This document shows, in pieces, positions 19,680 to 31,872 of a stretch of 64,000 nucleotides of DNA. Under the pieces are notes generated by a model that searched no databases, was not told the origin of the DNA, and saw only the letters and a program-made list of their open reading frames with translations. A program made the position numbers and the translations under genes. Origin of the DNA: Setophaga petechia (lineage: Eukaryota; Chordata; Aves; Passeriformes; Parulidae); the NCBI GenBank assembly GCA_024362935.1, contig JANCRA010000122.1:891501-955500 (forward strand). The letters run 5' to 3'. Each line of letters starts with the position of its first letter. The first letter of the stretch is position 1.

Positions 19680-22460
19680 GCCCATCTGAGCCGGCGCCAC
19701 TGCCGGGCGCGGAATAGACCAGCACGAGGCGGCCCCAGCGCTCGGGGTCCACGGGCAGCTCGTCCCGCAGCACGGGCTCCACCAGCAGCTCCAGCCGGCA
19801 GGACTGCGCGGGCGCCGGCCGCGGCACCGCCAGCCCCACGGCCCGGAACAGGCAGCCCTGCGCCAGCCCCAGCACCTGCGGCGCCGTCTGGCCCAGGCGG
19901 CACCGGGCGCCCTGGCTCAGCACACGGAACCACCGGGCCCGGCCGGGCGGGAAGGACCAGCGCAGGGTGAGGCTGAGCGAGAGCTGCCCGGGCTCGGGGC
20001 CCTCCTGCCACCAGAGCTGCGAGGCCGTCACGCCCTGCACCTGCGGCGGGGAGGCCGCCACGCTGGCCGTGTCCAGCACCTGCGAGGGAACCACAGCACT
20101 GTCAGGGTCAGGGTGAGGGCAGGCACACCTTCCCGGAACAAGGGGGCACGGGGCAGGTGTCCCCACCAGGCAGCGGCGGGCACTCACCCGGATCTCCCCG
20201 AGCAGGCAGGTGAACGGTGTCTCCTGCAGACTGGGCTGCTGGCGGGACACAATCAGGGACAGGTCTCGTAGGCTGCAGTCCTGCAGCTCCAGCTCGTAGC
20301 ACCTGAGAGGGAAGAGGCAGAGCAGGAATGGTACCAGCCCTGGCGTCCCGTGGCCTCCTGTGGATGCAGGATGCCCGCAGGGCACTCACCGGCTGGTCCA
20401 GCCATGGGAGCCACGGTGGCAGGCGGCGAGCAGCTTGGCGAGGCCGGGCGGTGGCGCCGGCAGGAAGCGGGGGTGGTACCGGCCATTGGGCTCTGCCAGA
20501 GGGAGCCAGGTCAGGGCTGGCTGAGGGACTGCAGCAGGTGCTCACTGCACGGAGCACGGGGGGACAGGGTTCTCACCGGGCAGGGAGGTGGGGTTGCCCT
20601 CAAAGCAGATCCCTGAGTCCCAGGTGGTGACCTCCAGTGACACTGTGAAGTCATCAGGCTGCGGCCCCTCCAGCTTGTAGAGCAAGGTCAGGAAGAGCTT
20701 GGGAGGGGCTGGCATCTGCAAAGAGAAGAGGCTGATGACCCCAAATCCACCCAGAGAGAGACAGAGACAGAGAGAGAGAGAGACAAAGAGACGGTGCATT
20801 GTGTTAGGTGTGCTGGGCAGTGTGGGCAGAGCCTGGGCACACTTGCCACAAGGCCCAGGACCACACAGCTCAGGCCATGCGGGCCATGTCAGGCTGACAT
20901 GGTGCCGGCCCAGTGCTGAGGAGGGGTAAAGGGCTTTGCCCCAACTCACCGGACAGCCACGCGCTCCTCGCCGGGGGGAATGGTCCCCTGCAGCTGCAGG
21001 GAGCTGCCCCCACACCAGGCATCCTGCAGGCAGCAGCTGGTGCTCAGCATGCCCTGCTGCTCCGGGTACAGTGGCTGGATGTCCTGCGCACTCAGGTCGT
21101 ACCAGGGCCCAGAGTCTTCATCCTAGAGCACAGACAAAGCTGAGCTGGGGGAGCCGAGAGCAGGGACCTCCCTGCCCAGCACAGCCCAGTCTGACCAGAG
21201 CAGAGCTATCACCCCGCACCCACCTTCCCGTCCAGGAATGTGCTGGTGCCCATGCCCAGGCTGAAGGAGGTGGTGAGGGGCAGTGTGCAAATGCTGTGTG
21301 TGGGCAGGTACTCTGCCAGCGAGCCCCAGAACCTGGAGGCAAAGGTGGGTGTCAGGGCAGAGACCCCTGTTACGGTCACTGCCCTGCACGGCCTCAGGTA
21401 TCACCTCAGCTGGGGCAGAAAGGGGCCAGCTCCTCCTGGTCAGCAGCCATGGTGTTCTGACGGCCACAGTGTCCCTGCAGCTGTGTCCCACTGCCCCACA
21501 GCCTTCCTGAGCCAGGGCACTCCGAGCCCCGTTCCTCCCCCAACACCCGCCCTGCTGAGCTGCCCTCACCTGTTCTCGTTCTGCAGGAAGTTTTCCTTGC
21601 CCAGGTGCTCATAGACCCAGCCAGGAGCGAAGATGGCTGCAGAGAGGCCAAACTGGCGGATCAGGCGCAGGGACTGCAGGAACAGGCAGTGAGCAGCATG
21701 GGCCAGGCCAGGTGGTCACCTTGTCCCATCCTGTCCCCATTTCCCCAGGTTCCAGTGGCCCCATGGTGGGGCAGACCAGAGGGATGTGCTGCAGCATCTC
21801 CCTCTGCAGGGATGGCAGCACTGGGATCTTTCCATGCATGGCCAGCGCTCTGGGATCCCTCAGCCCTCACCAGTTCATCCCCAGGTTAGCAGCCCAACAC
21901 AGCACAGCCCAGCGGGGCCCTCAGTGGGAGCTCAGAGCCCTGTGCTGGGGGAGGTCAGGGTGACACTCTGGCCCAGCCCTGTCACACCCACCTTGTCAGT
22001 GTCGAAGCCACCACCAATGACATCCCCGCGGGCAAAGACATCAACGCCGACATAGATGTCGTTCAGGCGCGGACCCGCCAGCCTCTGCGAGCGCTCCAGC
22101 TGCTCCTCCTTCCAGTTGTAGTTGGTGAACAGCCCGTCACAGGCATCAAAGAACATCCTGGGGACAAGGGGGACAGTGGCAGACGCTGTGGTCACACGTG
22201 GCCTCACCAAGGGCCGTGCAGGTTGTGCCTGAATGCTGCCAGGCTGGGTTTGGGGTGGGCTCGTGCCCCCTGCCCAGGGACAGTTTTGCCATCCTCACCT
22301 ATTCTGATCATTCAGCTCGTTCTGCCACGTCAGCGTGCCATCCTTCAGGACGCTGTCATACCAGATCACCAGCCCCCCTGGCACAGCACTGTGCACCCGT
22401 GCTGTCAGGTCCCGCAGGAAGAGGGGCAGGTTCCCCACGGCCGCCGCCTGCCAGGAGAGC

Positions 22461-22513
<53 letters not shown>

Positions 22514-23973
22514 AGGTGGGTGAGGGCACGGGGCAGGGGGCTCCCTCCCCACGGGAGCAGCACAGAGGCAGGGCAGGGAGCAGGGCAGGGAGCAGGGCAG
22601 TGAGCAGGGCCAGCAGGGCAGGGCCAGCAGGACTCACGCTCAGCTTGTTCTCGATGTTGACCAGCCAGCCATCGAAGCGGTAGTGCTGGGCAATGCGCGC
22701 CAGCTGCTCGGCCACGGCGCCATACGCCTCCTCCCCAGCGGCCAGGAACGCCTCGCACAGCTTCTCCCCGTCTGTCCACTCCGTGATGAAGGTGCCTGCG
22801 GAGGCCAGGGCAGCGTCAGCCGCACGTCCTGGTGAATCCACCTGCCTGCCGGGGCTGCCCCAGGCCCAGCCCTGCCCCTACCCAGCACGGGGACGCTGTT
22901 CCGGTGCGCCGCATTGGTCCAGACCACGGGCGGGATGGTGACAGTGTGGTGGCTGAAGTAGACAAAGATGTCGATGTAGCGCCAGTGGTAGAAGACGTAG
23001 GGGTTGCGTGTGGCCGAGCCCTGGATGAACCTGAAGAAGGAAAAGGGTTGGGCAGTGCAGGAAGGACGCTGACAGACGCTGTGGAGCTGGGTAGGAGCCT
23101 GACTCACAGCCGGGAGCTGGGCAGAGCTGTGGCACTGAGCCACCTCTGAACATCCCAGCCTGAGCAAGGCTCCCCAAGCACGGAGCCAAACACCCCATCC
23201 CTGCTCACCTGCGGCTGAGCCGGCAGGAGACTTGTCAGGCAGAACCAGAACTGCCTTGGGGTTGGAGACGCTGAGCTCCACTGTCACGCCTCCCTTTTAC
23301 CTTCCACCCAGCACGTACCTGTCCTCCAGGTACCCGCCACGCATGTCGTGGCACACCAGGGTCCGGGGCCTGCCGCTGTGGAGCGGGGGCTGGCGCTTGG
23401 CCAGGGGCACCGCTGACACATTGAACTCATCGTTGCTGTTGGGCTGCCAGGCCAGCAGCTCCTCCAGGCCGGTCAAGAAGAAGCTGATGGGCTCCGTGGT
23501 CTTCGTGTCAAAGTACCTTGCTGGGAACGATGGGGAGGCGGCACAGGGTCAGCAGCAGGCACTGCCGGTGCAGCTCGGTCCAGCACCGGGACCGGCACCG
23601 TCCCATCCCGGCGGGGCCCGGGGCTGGCCCGGCCCCTCTCCCGGTACTCACCGGGCAGGGGCTGCGGGCGGTCGCTGATGGTGTCGTGCAGGACCGTGGT
23701 TCCCTGGATGTCCGCCGCCGGCTGCAAGCTGTCCCGGGAGGTGAGTGAGGGCCGGGCCGGGCCAGCACCGCGGCCAGCGCCCACCGGGCGCCGCCAGCGG
23801 TTCCCATCCCCGTCCCCATCTGGTCCCGGCCGCCGCCTCGGCCCCGGCCCCGCCATCCACCTCCTCCGCCGCCGCGCGGCCCGCTCGGCCTCCGCCGGCT
23901 CCTCCGCCGCGGCCCCGGGCTCCGCTCCCGTCCGCTTCCCGCGCCGCGCCGGGCCCTCCGCCGCCTCCGCCAT
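19675..23973 (-). CDS. ENGASE: ENGASE, cytosolic endo-beta-N-acetylglucosaminidase (GH85)
   Basis: Hydrolyses the GlcNAc-beta-1,4-GlcNAc core of N-glycans and free oligosaccharides in the cytosol. Coding exons, in transcript order: 23973-23785, 23721-23652, 23520-23319, 23030-22882, 22795-22638, 22447-22299, 22157-21992, 21673-21570, 21332-21224, 21122-20950, 20731-20577, 20492-20390, 20302-20188, 20079-19675. All phases agree and give about 748 aa (human 743). The GH85 domain is recognised by LVCHDMRGGYLEDR, FVYFSHHTVTIPP, GWLVNIENKLS (N-x-E catalytic pair at about N250 and E252), VIWYDSVLKDGTLTWQNELN and DGLFTNYNW. The C-terminal region (RLFSLQMPAPPKLFL onward) matches the family's non-catalytic tail. 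The Arg-rich N-terminus shows no signal peptide, consistent with a cytosolic enzyme. The start has a good context (gcggcATGG). The second exon could instead start at 23706, also phase 0. Confidence 0.95.
22463..22511. repeat. ENGASE: (GA)n microsatellite in an ENGASE intron
   Basis: GA repeats; on the ENGASE transcript strand this is a (CU)n tract ending about 16 nt before the 3' splice site of the exon starting 22447. A shorter similar tract is at 20756-20785 before the exon starting 20731. Confidence 0.9.
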
Positions 23974-24400
23974 GCCGCCGCCGCCGCCGCCGCCGCCGCA
24001 CTGACGGCGCCGCCGCCGCCGCCACCGGGCCCGGCTCTCCCGGGGGCGCGGCCCCGGAGCTCCGCCCGCCCGGCCCGCACCGCCCCGGGCACCGCCCCGG
24101 GCACCGCCCGCCCCCGGGACCCGGCGCGGACCGCGTGCCCTGGGATGGGCGGCGTGTGCCGGGAATGAACCGCGCGCCTCTGAGCGGATCGCGTGTCCCG
24201 GGGAGCGCGCTGTGCCAAGATGCAATCCGTGTGCTGGGTGCCGCCTGTGCCCGTACCAGGCCCTGCTGGGCAGTCGGGGATGGAGATGGTGCCTGATCCC
24301 CTGTGCGGACCGTGCCCATGCGGGGGCCCTGGGCCTGTGCCCCCCCCCACAGGCACAGCGGCCTGACCTGACCCCCACCATCCGCCCACTCCCCACATGT
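23600..24400 (-). promoter_or_regulatory. ENGASE: ENGASE CpG-island promoter
   Basis: Very GC- and CpG-rich DNA surrounds the ENGASE start, with GCC/CCG runs at 23960-24030 and repeated gggcaccgcccc-type GC boxes at 24080-24120. No TATA box is evident. The transcription start presumably lies just above 23973. Confidence 0.6.
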
Positions 24401-24859
24401 GGGGCCAGGGCTCTATTGAAGGTCATCCTGAGTCCTCCAGCCCTAATCCCCTCCCTCCTGTGCTTGGGGTGCCGGTTTCCAGCTGCAGCCCTGCTCAGCC
24501 CAGCCATGGACCTGCCAACCCAAACCCTGACACCCGGCTTCACCTCAGACCTACCTCCTCTCCATGGATGTGCTGGATAACCTGCCCTCCTGACAGCCCT
24601 GCCACCCTTCCCAGCCTGTCCTGTGCCCAGGCTGACAGTCCTGTCACTGCACGCAGCTCCTGGCCCTTGGGGCACAGCTGGCCCGTGCGGTGCCTGGCAC
24701 AGGTCCCCGGCTCTCCAGGGACGGTTTGCTCTTCCCTCTCACCCCCAGCTCAGCAGCACCATGCCAGCCCTCAGCTCTCAGGATGCCCCTGAACCTTGCC
24801 CTGAGTCCCTCAGAGCCTCCCCACACACAAAGCCAGAGGACACCGAGGGTGTGAGCAAG
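24400..24859. other. Intergenic spacer between ENGASE 5' end and C1QTNF1 3' end
   Basis: About 0.45 kb of C-rich unique sequence. I see no exon, repeat or clear regulatory motif in it. Confidence 0.4.
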
Positions 24860-25610
24860 GCTGGAAACGTGTTTAATGTGGCACGAGCGGAATGGGGGCT
24901 CAGCATGCTGGCCCGTGCTACTGCTGCATCTACACAAACATGAGGCCTGGCCAGCAGATAACCCAAGGGAAGAGGAAGTGGCTGAGGCCAAGGCCCCACG
25001 CCCAGGGCTGCCGGTGGGGAGAGAGCCCTTCCTGAGCAGAAGCTGCGGTGAGCAGCAACAGAATCTACAGAGGAACTGACACAATTCACTCCCCACAGGG
25101 GGACCCAGCCCCCCCTGCAGCCCCTGCACCGGGGAAGGAAGGAGGGCCCTCAGTGGTTCATTGCCTTTCTGGATGGTGCTGAGCACCTTCTGCCCATTCT
25201 GGCCGGGGAGCAGGGCTGTGCCAGGAGATGAGCGTGGCACAGTGCAGGTGTCTGCCTCACACCAGGGCACCAGCAGTCACACTGTCCCACCGTGCCAGCT
25301 CAGCCAGCGGTGCCACAGGCCGAGCCTGGCACACCCAGATCTGGAGCAGGGAGAGGGGGTCAGCTCCCTGCCCACCCTAGGTGAGCAGCTGCTTCCTGGT
25401 TACCAACATGGCAGGGACTGACAACCGCTCCAACTCTCCCAGGTGTGTCTGGTTAGCCTTGAGGTGCTGGAGTGAGGGCATTCACGCACTGGTGCAGCTG
25501 CTGGGAGTAGTGGCACTAGGTTACAAACAGTATAGGGGGGGTGGCACTCCTGGGGTGAGAGGGACAGGGGCTCCTTGGCCGCCTGGCCTGGCACAGCAGG
25601 AGTGGGGTGC
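24860..25610 (-). other. C1QTNF1: Probable C1QTNF1 3' UTR
   Basis: Gene-free stretch after the C1QTNF1 stop. The first poly(A)-type hexamer on the minus strand is ATTAAA at 24877-24872, giving a UTR of about 0.74 kb. No coding potential is recognised. Confidence 0.45.
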
Positions 25611-26881
25611 TCAGGGGTCCCCGCTGTACTTGATGAGGTGGCCGCTGAAGGTGATGTAGGTGTCGTACTCGTCGCTGAAGACGGCGTTCTCACGCTCCCC
25701 CTTGTAGAGGCGCACCCAGACCTCGTCCTGCTCCTTCAGCTCCAGCATGACGCTCTGGCTCTGCATGATGCTGCGGTCGCTCACCTGGGCGTAGAGGATC
25801 ACCACCTCCGCCCCGTTGTGCATGATGTGCAGGTACGTCTCCTTCTGGTTCCAGGTGTGCACGTTGAGGCTGAAGTAGTAGATGCCGGGGATGTAGCAGT
25901 AGAACTTGCCCGTGAACATGTTGAAGTGTTCGTAGAGGTTGACAAACTCGGTGTCGAAGATGAGGGTCTGGTAGTAGTCGTTGCTGTGCAGGGGTTTCTT
26001 GCGGCCCACGGAGAAGGCGGCGTAGTGGCTCTTGCAGCGCTCCCCGGGGGCGCCCATGCTGCCCTTCTGTCCCTTGGGCCCGGCGTGGCCCCTGCTGCCG
26101 GCCACCCCCGTCTTGCCGAACTTGCCCTGCATGCCACGCTCGCCACGGTCCCCCTTCTCTCCTGGGCAGAGCAGCAGGGACAGTTGGGCTGTCAGGCAGG
26201 GGCCAGAGCTGGACCCAGCACCTTCCCCAGAGGTGGATGGAGGGAGCAGGGACCCACCAGTCCTGCCCCTGCCCAGGCTCTGATGCTGCTGCCCAGAAGC
26301 CACCAGCACTGGGGCTGCTCACACCCCAGTGTGGCTCCTGCCCCCTGTCTGTGCAGGGCACAGGACCACTGGCACCCCCCCCAGTTTCTCACCCCCAGTC
26401 TGTGCAGGAGCTGGCACTGTGAGCCCAGCACAGCGCTGGACCTGGGGCAATGCTGGCAGCACAGCCTGGGGTCCTGCCAGCCCTCACCTTTCAGGATGGT
26501 CATGTTGATCTGAGGCACGGGCTGGTACTGGGGGTAGAAGCGCTTTTCGGGTTGGGGGCAGCAGCGGACACAGCGGGGCTGTGGGGGCAGCCCCTCCTGG
26601 GCACCGTCAGCCTTCTGCTCCTGTGTGGCCCTGGCAAGGCAGAAAGCAAAGCACAACAGAAGCTGCAGGGGAGTGGGGGCCCTCTGCAGTGCCAGCGCTG
26701 CCCTGGCCCCGCTGCAGAGCACCCTGGCTCTGGGGTCCCCTCACCTGGCAGCATGCTGCTGGGATTGGGCCTCGCTGGGGTCTGTCCACCATCGCTGGTC
26801 AGGGATGGAGCTGGTCTGGCTCCCCACAGGGCAGGGCAGCAGGAAGATCAGCAGGACACCGTGCACCCACAGCCCCTCCAT
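25611..26881 (-). CDS. C1QTNF1: C1QTNF1 (CTRP1), secreted C1q/TNF-related protein
   Basis: Secreted adipokine-type ligand that trimerises through a C1q head. Coding exons: 26881-26745, 26630-26488, 26161-25611, in phase, giving 276 aa (human 281). The N-terminus is a hydrophobic signal peptide ([20 protein letters not shown]). A Cys-containing linker ([20 protein letters not shown]) and an N-linked site (NMT in QINMTILKG) follow. The collagen-like stretch has 14 Gly-X-Y triplets from [10 protein letters not shown] to GAPGER. The gC1q domain starts at [15 protein letters not shown] and includes [21 protein letters not shown] and [11 protein letters not shown] at the C-terminus. The reading TILKG-EKGDRG across the second junction confirms the splice. 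A 5' UTR exon may end at 27132 (GAG|gtaatc on the minus strand) and join an acceptor at 26895. Confidence 0.96.
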
Positions 26882-26895
26882 GCCTTGGCAGTGCC

Positions 26896-29369
26896 CTGTG
26901 AGGTGCCAGGGACAGCTGAGGGGGACAGGAATGAGGAGACTCCCAGCCCAGCCACGGCCCGAGCTGTCCTGGGACAGGACCTGTGCACTGCACAGCCCCT
27001 GGGTTCTGGCTGGGCTATGGGACAGTGTCAGCCCAGTGAGCACCTGAGGGGACCCACACTGGGGCAGTCAGGGGGCTCTGGGCTCTGTGCAGCCCCCCTG
27101 AGCCCTGGCACATACTGCAGATGGGATTACCTCAGGAGCTGAGAGTGGAGCAGAGCAGCAGCTTCTGAGCAGGCCAAGTCCTGGACCAAGTGCTGCTGCT
27201 CCTGCTCAGCCTGGCTTCAGCTGCCTCCCATGGGCGCCCAAGAGCAGCAATTTGGGATGTCAGCACCTGAAAGATTCCAGCGAGCTCCATGGGGCAAATG
27301 TCAGGGCACAGCCCTGCCTGTGTGTGGGACCCCAGCCAGGCCCAAAGAGGGCATCTGCACCCCACTCCTGCCAGGGGCTCCTGTGCCCTGGGGGCTGCCA
27401 GCCCAAGGGTTTGCAAGGGGACAACACCCACTCCTCCAGAAAGGGGGATGTGGGCTGGCAGCCCTATCTGGGAGCTGGCCGAAACCCTTCTGAGAGCCCA
27501 CACCCTGTCTGGGGCCAAAACTAATATTTGCAGTGGTGGTGGCACCGTGACCCAGCCCGGGCACTTCGAGACCCCTCCCTCTATTATCAGAAGCGTATCT
27601 GCTGGAGACGTGGGGCCGGGCACGCAGCACCGTGCCCTTCGGCCCCGTGGCACCAGGACAGCCTTGGCCAAACAGGGGTGGGCATCCCGCGGCAGCCCGC
27701 TCCGGGCCGGGCCGGGGATGGCCGTGCCCAGGCCGCTATCTCAGCCAGGTGCCTCCCTGGGTGGGGACATGGGTGTGGCCTTGGCCGCTGTCCCCTCCCC
27801 AACCCGCCCGGCCGCGCTCCCGGGATCCCGGAGCGCCGGTCCCAAAGCGCCCTCTCAGCCCTGTGCTCTGTTCTGCGGCCCTGCCAGGCCGTGAGGGGTT
27901 TTGGGGCAGGATCCTGTGGTTTTGGTGAGCGCCTGCTCTCCGCCGCTGGTCGGTGGCTGTCGCCCGTGTCCCCAGGCGCGGGTCCGGGGGAGCAGCGTGC
28001 TCCGCAGCGGGAGCGGAGGGCGGCCGAGGCCGGGGCGGATGCCTGCATTGTGAGTCACTGGAGCTGGGAAGGGGCGGAGAGATTGGGAAAGGCTCCAAAG
28101 GGCTTTTCCTGCTGCTCGAACCCTCTGCCAAGGGCCTGGCCCCGGCACACACTTCCCGGTTTCTCTGTCCCTCGCCCCGCTGTGTTGCCAGGTGTGCAGG
28201 GAGGCAGGGGAGAAGCGGACCCGCGGACAGAGCGTGGGGGACGCAGCCAGGGCCAGGTGAGCAGGTGTCACCAGGGCAGCCTTGCCCTGGCTCTGGCCAG
28301 CCTGCCTGGCCTCCAGCTGTGCCAGATGTGCAGCGCTGAGCGCGGCACGGAGCGTGCCGGCGTTTGGGAAGCAGCCCGTGGCTTTCCCTCAGCTCTGGGC
28401 CCGTCACACCTGGCATTCCTCTGGCACCTGGAGCAGGCTCGGCCCTGGGGAGAGCGCAGTGTCACAGGGAGCTGCAGCACCAGGAGAAGCCCTTCAGCAG
28501 GAAGTTCCCATGGTGGAAGGCAGCGCTTCCCAGGCTGTCGGGAGCAGAAGGAGTGTGTGGTGTTCACAGGGTGCTGCCAGCAGCACACGGGGGTCGCTGG
28601 GCCCCAGCGTGTCCCCTGCACCCTGCGGGTGTGCTGGGCATTGTGTGCCCACCTGCGCTCGGGCACACACAGCCCTGCCAGGGACACGCGCTTTCCCTCG
28701 GGGTTGGCTGCTCTCCAGGAGCAGTCAGAGATTTAAACTCAGTGGCTGCAGAAGCCTTGGGACTGCAAGGCAAAACATCCCAAAATACTTTCCAGATGGA
28801 GATGAAGACTAGGATGGAATGGAGCAAACCCTGGGGGAGGGATGAGGGGCTCGGGGCATTGTAGAGGCAGCAGCACCTGCACTCGTCTCTGTTTAGGGTG
28901 CTGGATACAAACCTCCCTGCACAGCAGCCAGAACCACTGTGCCCCTGGGGTCGTGCTGGTGGGCCCGGTCCCCTGTGTGCTGCTGCAGACGCTGGAACAG
29001 TTCAGAGCCCTTTTTTCTCTGGAGCAGGGCAGACCCAGCAGGCAGCAGAGTAGGGGCTGCATGGGTAGGGGCTCCATGGGGGAAGGAGCACGGGGTAGCT
29101 GCAGCCCTCCAGCTTCTGTAGCACCAACAAGATGCTGTGCTGGGGACCCCAACAGCCACTGTGACCCCCAAAGGGATGCCGAAGGTGGGTTTGACGTGTT
29201 TGTAGCCATGGGTTTTTTGGGAACGCAGCCGGGGCAGGGCCGGGGGGGGGATCTGTGCCCTCCAGAGCCGTGGCTCGGGCTGTGCCCCCAGACTGCTGTG
29301 AGGCTCAGCCGTGCGGTCCCCGCTGCTCCTTCTCAGGCAGGGCAAGGGCCTGGCTCGGCTGGGGGGGCT
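26896..29369. other. Upstream region of C1QTNF1, no coding exon
   Basis: About 2.5 kb between the divergent C1QTNF1 and CANT1 genes. It holds the likely C1QTNF1 5' UTR exon (ending 27132 on the minus strand) and an AT-richer patch at 27515-27610 (actaatatttgcag, ctctattatcag) that could be a promoter or enhancer element. A moderately CpG-rich patch lies at 27660-28040. I see no ORF of a recognisable family. Confidence 0.4.
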
Positions 29370-30960
29370 CCGGGACCGGCCCCCCTGGCTGGGCGTGCGC
29401 CCGGGCACCCGAGCGCTCGGCGAGGCGGAGCCGCCCCCGGTGCCTCGGCACCGCCCGCGATGGGAGCACGGCCCCTGCAGCTGCGGGACGACCATGAGGC
29501 TCCCAAAGCCGCCCCCCACCTACCTCCGGGGCACGGCTTCTCCCTCGCGGCGCTGCCTTTGCCGCCCTAGGGCATGGCCCGGGCCGGCGCAGAGCCTGCC
29601 CGCGGCCGACCGCTGCCTCCCGCTCCGGAGCCGCCTCTGCTCGCCCGGCCCGGGCGGAAATGCACTCTTGGGAAGCGCAGGAGGCAGCGAGGCACGGGAC
29701 GAGGCTCGCAGCCCTCCCCCGCCAGATGTGCGCCCGCGGCTGCCTTAACCATGCGTGCTCCCGGACCGGCCGCCCCGGCCGTTCGTGCTCCGCGGCCGCC
29801 GCACCGGGAGCGGAGGCGGCACGTGCCAGCGGCTCCCCGGAGCTGCCGCGGGGCCCGGCATCCCGCAGGGTGCGGCTGGCCCCGGCCCTGGACCCTGCCC
29901 CGTGCCGGCGGCGCCAAAGCCGTTCCCGGCGCCGAGGGCACCGCGGCCAGCACAGCCGCACCGGGCTGCAGCCTTTGACAGCCGGACACGCACACGGGTC
30001 CCGAGGCGCGGGGCTGGGTCTGCCCCGCTCCCCACCCCGAGTGGCGGCGGGACACGGGGGCAACCGGGACAAGGACGGAACGTGTTGCGGGCTGGAGCAG
30101 GGCAGCGCGGGGGTCATGCCCGCCGGGCAGCCGGGCCGTGCCCGCTCTACAGAGCCGGCTCGGACCCCGCACTGCCCCCGCCGCTGGGCTCCGGCCGCCC
30201 GGCCCCGGTGGGCCCCGCTCAGAAGGAACCACAGCTCCCGGCAGGCCCCGCGGCGCAGCGGGAGGGGTGGCGGGGCGCGGTGGCGCGGGGCTCTCCTGGG
30301 AGCTGTAGTTTCCGCGCCGGACGGGGCGGTCGGGCCGCTGCCAGGCGCGGCGGCGGCGCGCGGGGCCGCCGGGAGCTGTAGGCGGCGGCGGCGGCGGCTG
30401 CGCGCGGGGAGGCGGCGCCGCGGTGAGCGGGGACACGGGCGGGGGGCGCGGGGCCGGGCCGGGCCGGCCGGCGGGGTCCGCAGCGGGCGGGGGCACCGCG
30501 CACCTCGAGCAGCCTGCCCGGGCGGCAGCGGCGGGATCCTCGGGGCTGCGCCCGTGCGGGGGTCCCGGGGGCGCGGGGGACCTCAGGGCCCGCTCAGAGC
30601 GGGCGGTGCCCCGGCGGCTCGGCCGGGGAGGGGGCGCGGGGCTCCCCAGGGGCGCAGGCGGGCCGTGCCCGTGTCCCTGCCCGGGGCTCCCCGTGCCCGT
30701 GCCCCGCCGTTCGGGGGGTACCCTATGGCCGTGCTCAGAGCGGGCTACAAGCGCGGTGGGCTCAGTGCACCGAGAGGGTCCCCGGGGCCCTCGTTCCGGG
30801 ATCCCGGCGGGACCAGTGGCGCTCCGGTGCCCCCGGCCGCGGGCTCCGTGCCTGTGCCTCAGCTCCCCTGCCCGGGCCGGCCCCCCACGCTCAATGCCGC
30901 CTCTGTTCGCCACCCCGGCTGCTGAAAGGCGCATTGAGACCCTGCGGCGTGGGCCCTCTG
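29370..30960 (+). promoter_or_regulatory. CANT1: CANT1 CpG-island promoter and probable non-coding first exon
   Basis: Strongly CpG-rich region. A good donor GCCGCG|gtgagc sits at 30422/30423 after a GC-rich stretch, a plausible end of a 5' UTR exon spliced to the coding exon at about 31849. Three ZNF143/THAP11-like elements surround it (separate entry). No TATA box is seen. Assignment to CANT1 rests on orientation and position. Confidence 0.5.
30228..30382. promoter_or_regulatory. Three ZNF143/THAP11 (SBS)-like elements
   Basis: Related copies of the ACTACAAYTCCCAGC-type motif: ACCACAGCTCCCGGCAGG at 30228-30245 (+), and on the opposite strand CCTGGGAGCTGTAGTTT at 30295-30311 and CCGCCGGGAGCTGTAGG at 30366-30382. 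They share the core GGGAGCTGTRG (or its complement). The motif class is known from CpG-island promoters of housekeeping genes. Confidence 0.5.
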
Positions 30961-31848
30961 TGGGAGCCCTGCGATGGCAGCTGGGGGTCTCTGCCCCGGG
31001 ATGGGGGTCTCTGCCCCGGGCTGCCTGGCACGGGCTGAGCACGGCTCCAGTGGTGGCTGCTGGCTGCCCGGGCAGCCCAGAGTGCCCATCTGCGGGAGCC
31101 CGGGGCGCTGCCACGTCCCCTGTGCTGCAGGGAGGGAGGTGGCACCGAGGGGCACTGCTGGCACCTCGAGCCCGCGAGTGGGCACAGCCCCAGGTGGGCT
31201 CACGATGCTCACGTGTGGAGGACACGCTGTGAGCCTGGGCAGGGATGAGGGGGTCCCATGTCTGTGAGGGTGTGTGTCCCCTGGGCACTGTGCTTCCTGC
31301 TCAGGTGCTGGCATCCTGCTTGGGCGGAGCTGCCACGTGTCCCAGTGTCCCTGTGTGTCTTGGGGACAAGCTCACGGCTCATCAGTGGGGTGGGTTCTCA
31401 GGCCCGTGGGAGCTGGGCCAGGCTGCCCAGCCACTCTGGGGGCAGCAAGGGTCACCCTTGCCACCCGAGAGGAACCCACATCCTCACAGGACCCTGTGGG
31501 GGCGTGCCCCAGGACACTGTGACACGGGGCTCACCTTGGGCCAGGTGCCTGAGCTCGCTGCCTGAGCTGCAGAGACAATGGCACAGATAGAGCTGCTGGG
31601 CAGGTCGGGCGATGCTGCCAACACGCTGGGGCCCCTGGTCAGGGGCCACAGAAGGAGCCAGGTGAGAGGGGCTGAGGGTGGTTCCAGCAGCAAACAGCCC
31701 CTGGGCATGGTGGCTCTGACCTGCATGAGCTGGGAGCACCTTCTGCTGCAGGACAGGGGACGGGGCCCTCGTGGCTGTGTTCTGCTGTCCCCCGAGCTCA
31801 GTCAGCACCAAGTCCAGCTCTTTGACCTTCTCCCTGCCCTCCTTGCAG
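30961..31848. other. CANT1 5' intron, no coding content seen
   Basis: About 0.9 kb of GC-rich unique sequence between the putative CANT1 non-coding exon and the coding exon acceptor. I see no exon or repeat. Confidence 0.4.
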
Positions 31849-31872
31849 CAGGTTCTGCTCGGCCCCTGTCTG

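Noticed and set aside
22356..22841. Alternative minus-strand frames running through the ENGASE exon and the GA repeat
   Set aside because: They join two ENGASE exons through an intron. The exons at 22795-22638 and 22447-22299 have clean splice sites and family matches.
29567..31288. 573-codon minus-strand frame over the CANT1 CpG island
   Set aside because: Low-complexity Pro/Arg/Ala translation of CpG-rich DNA with no homology.
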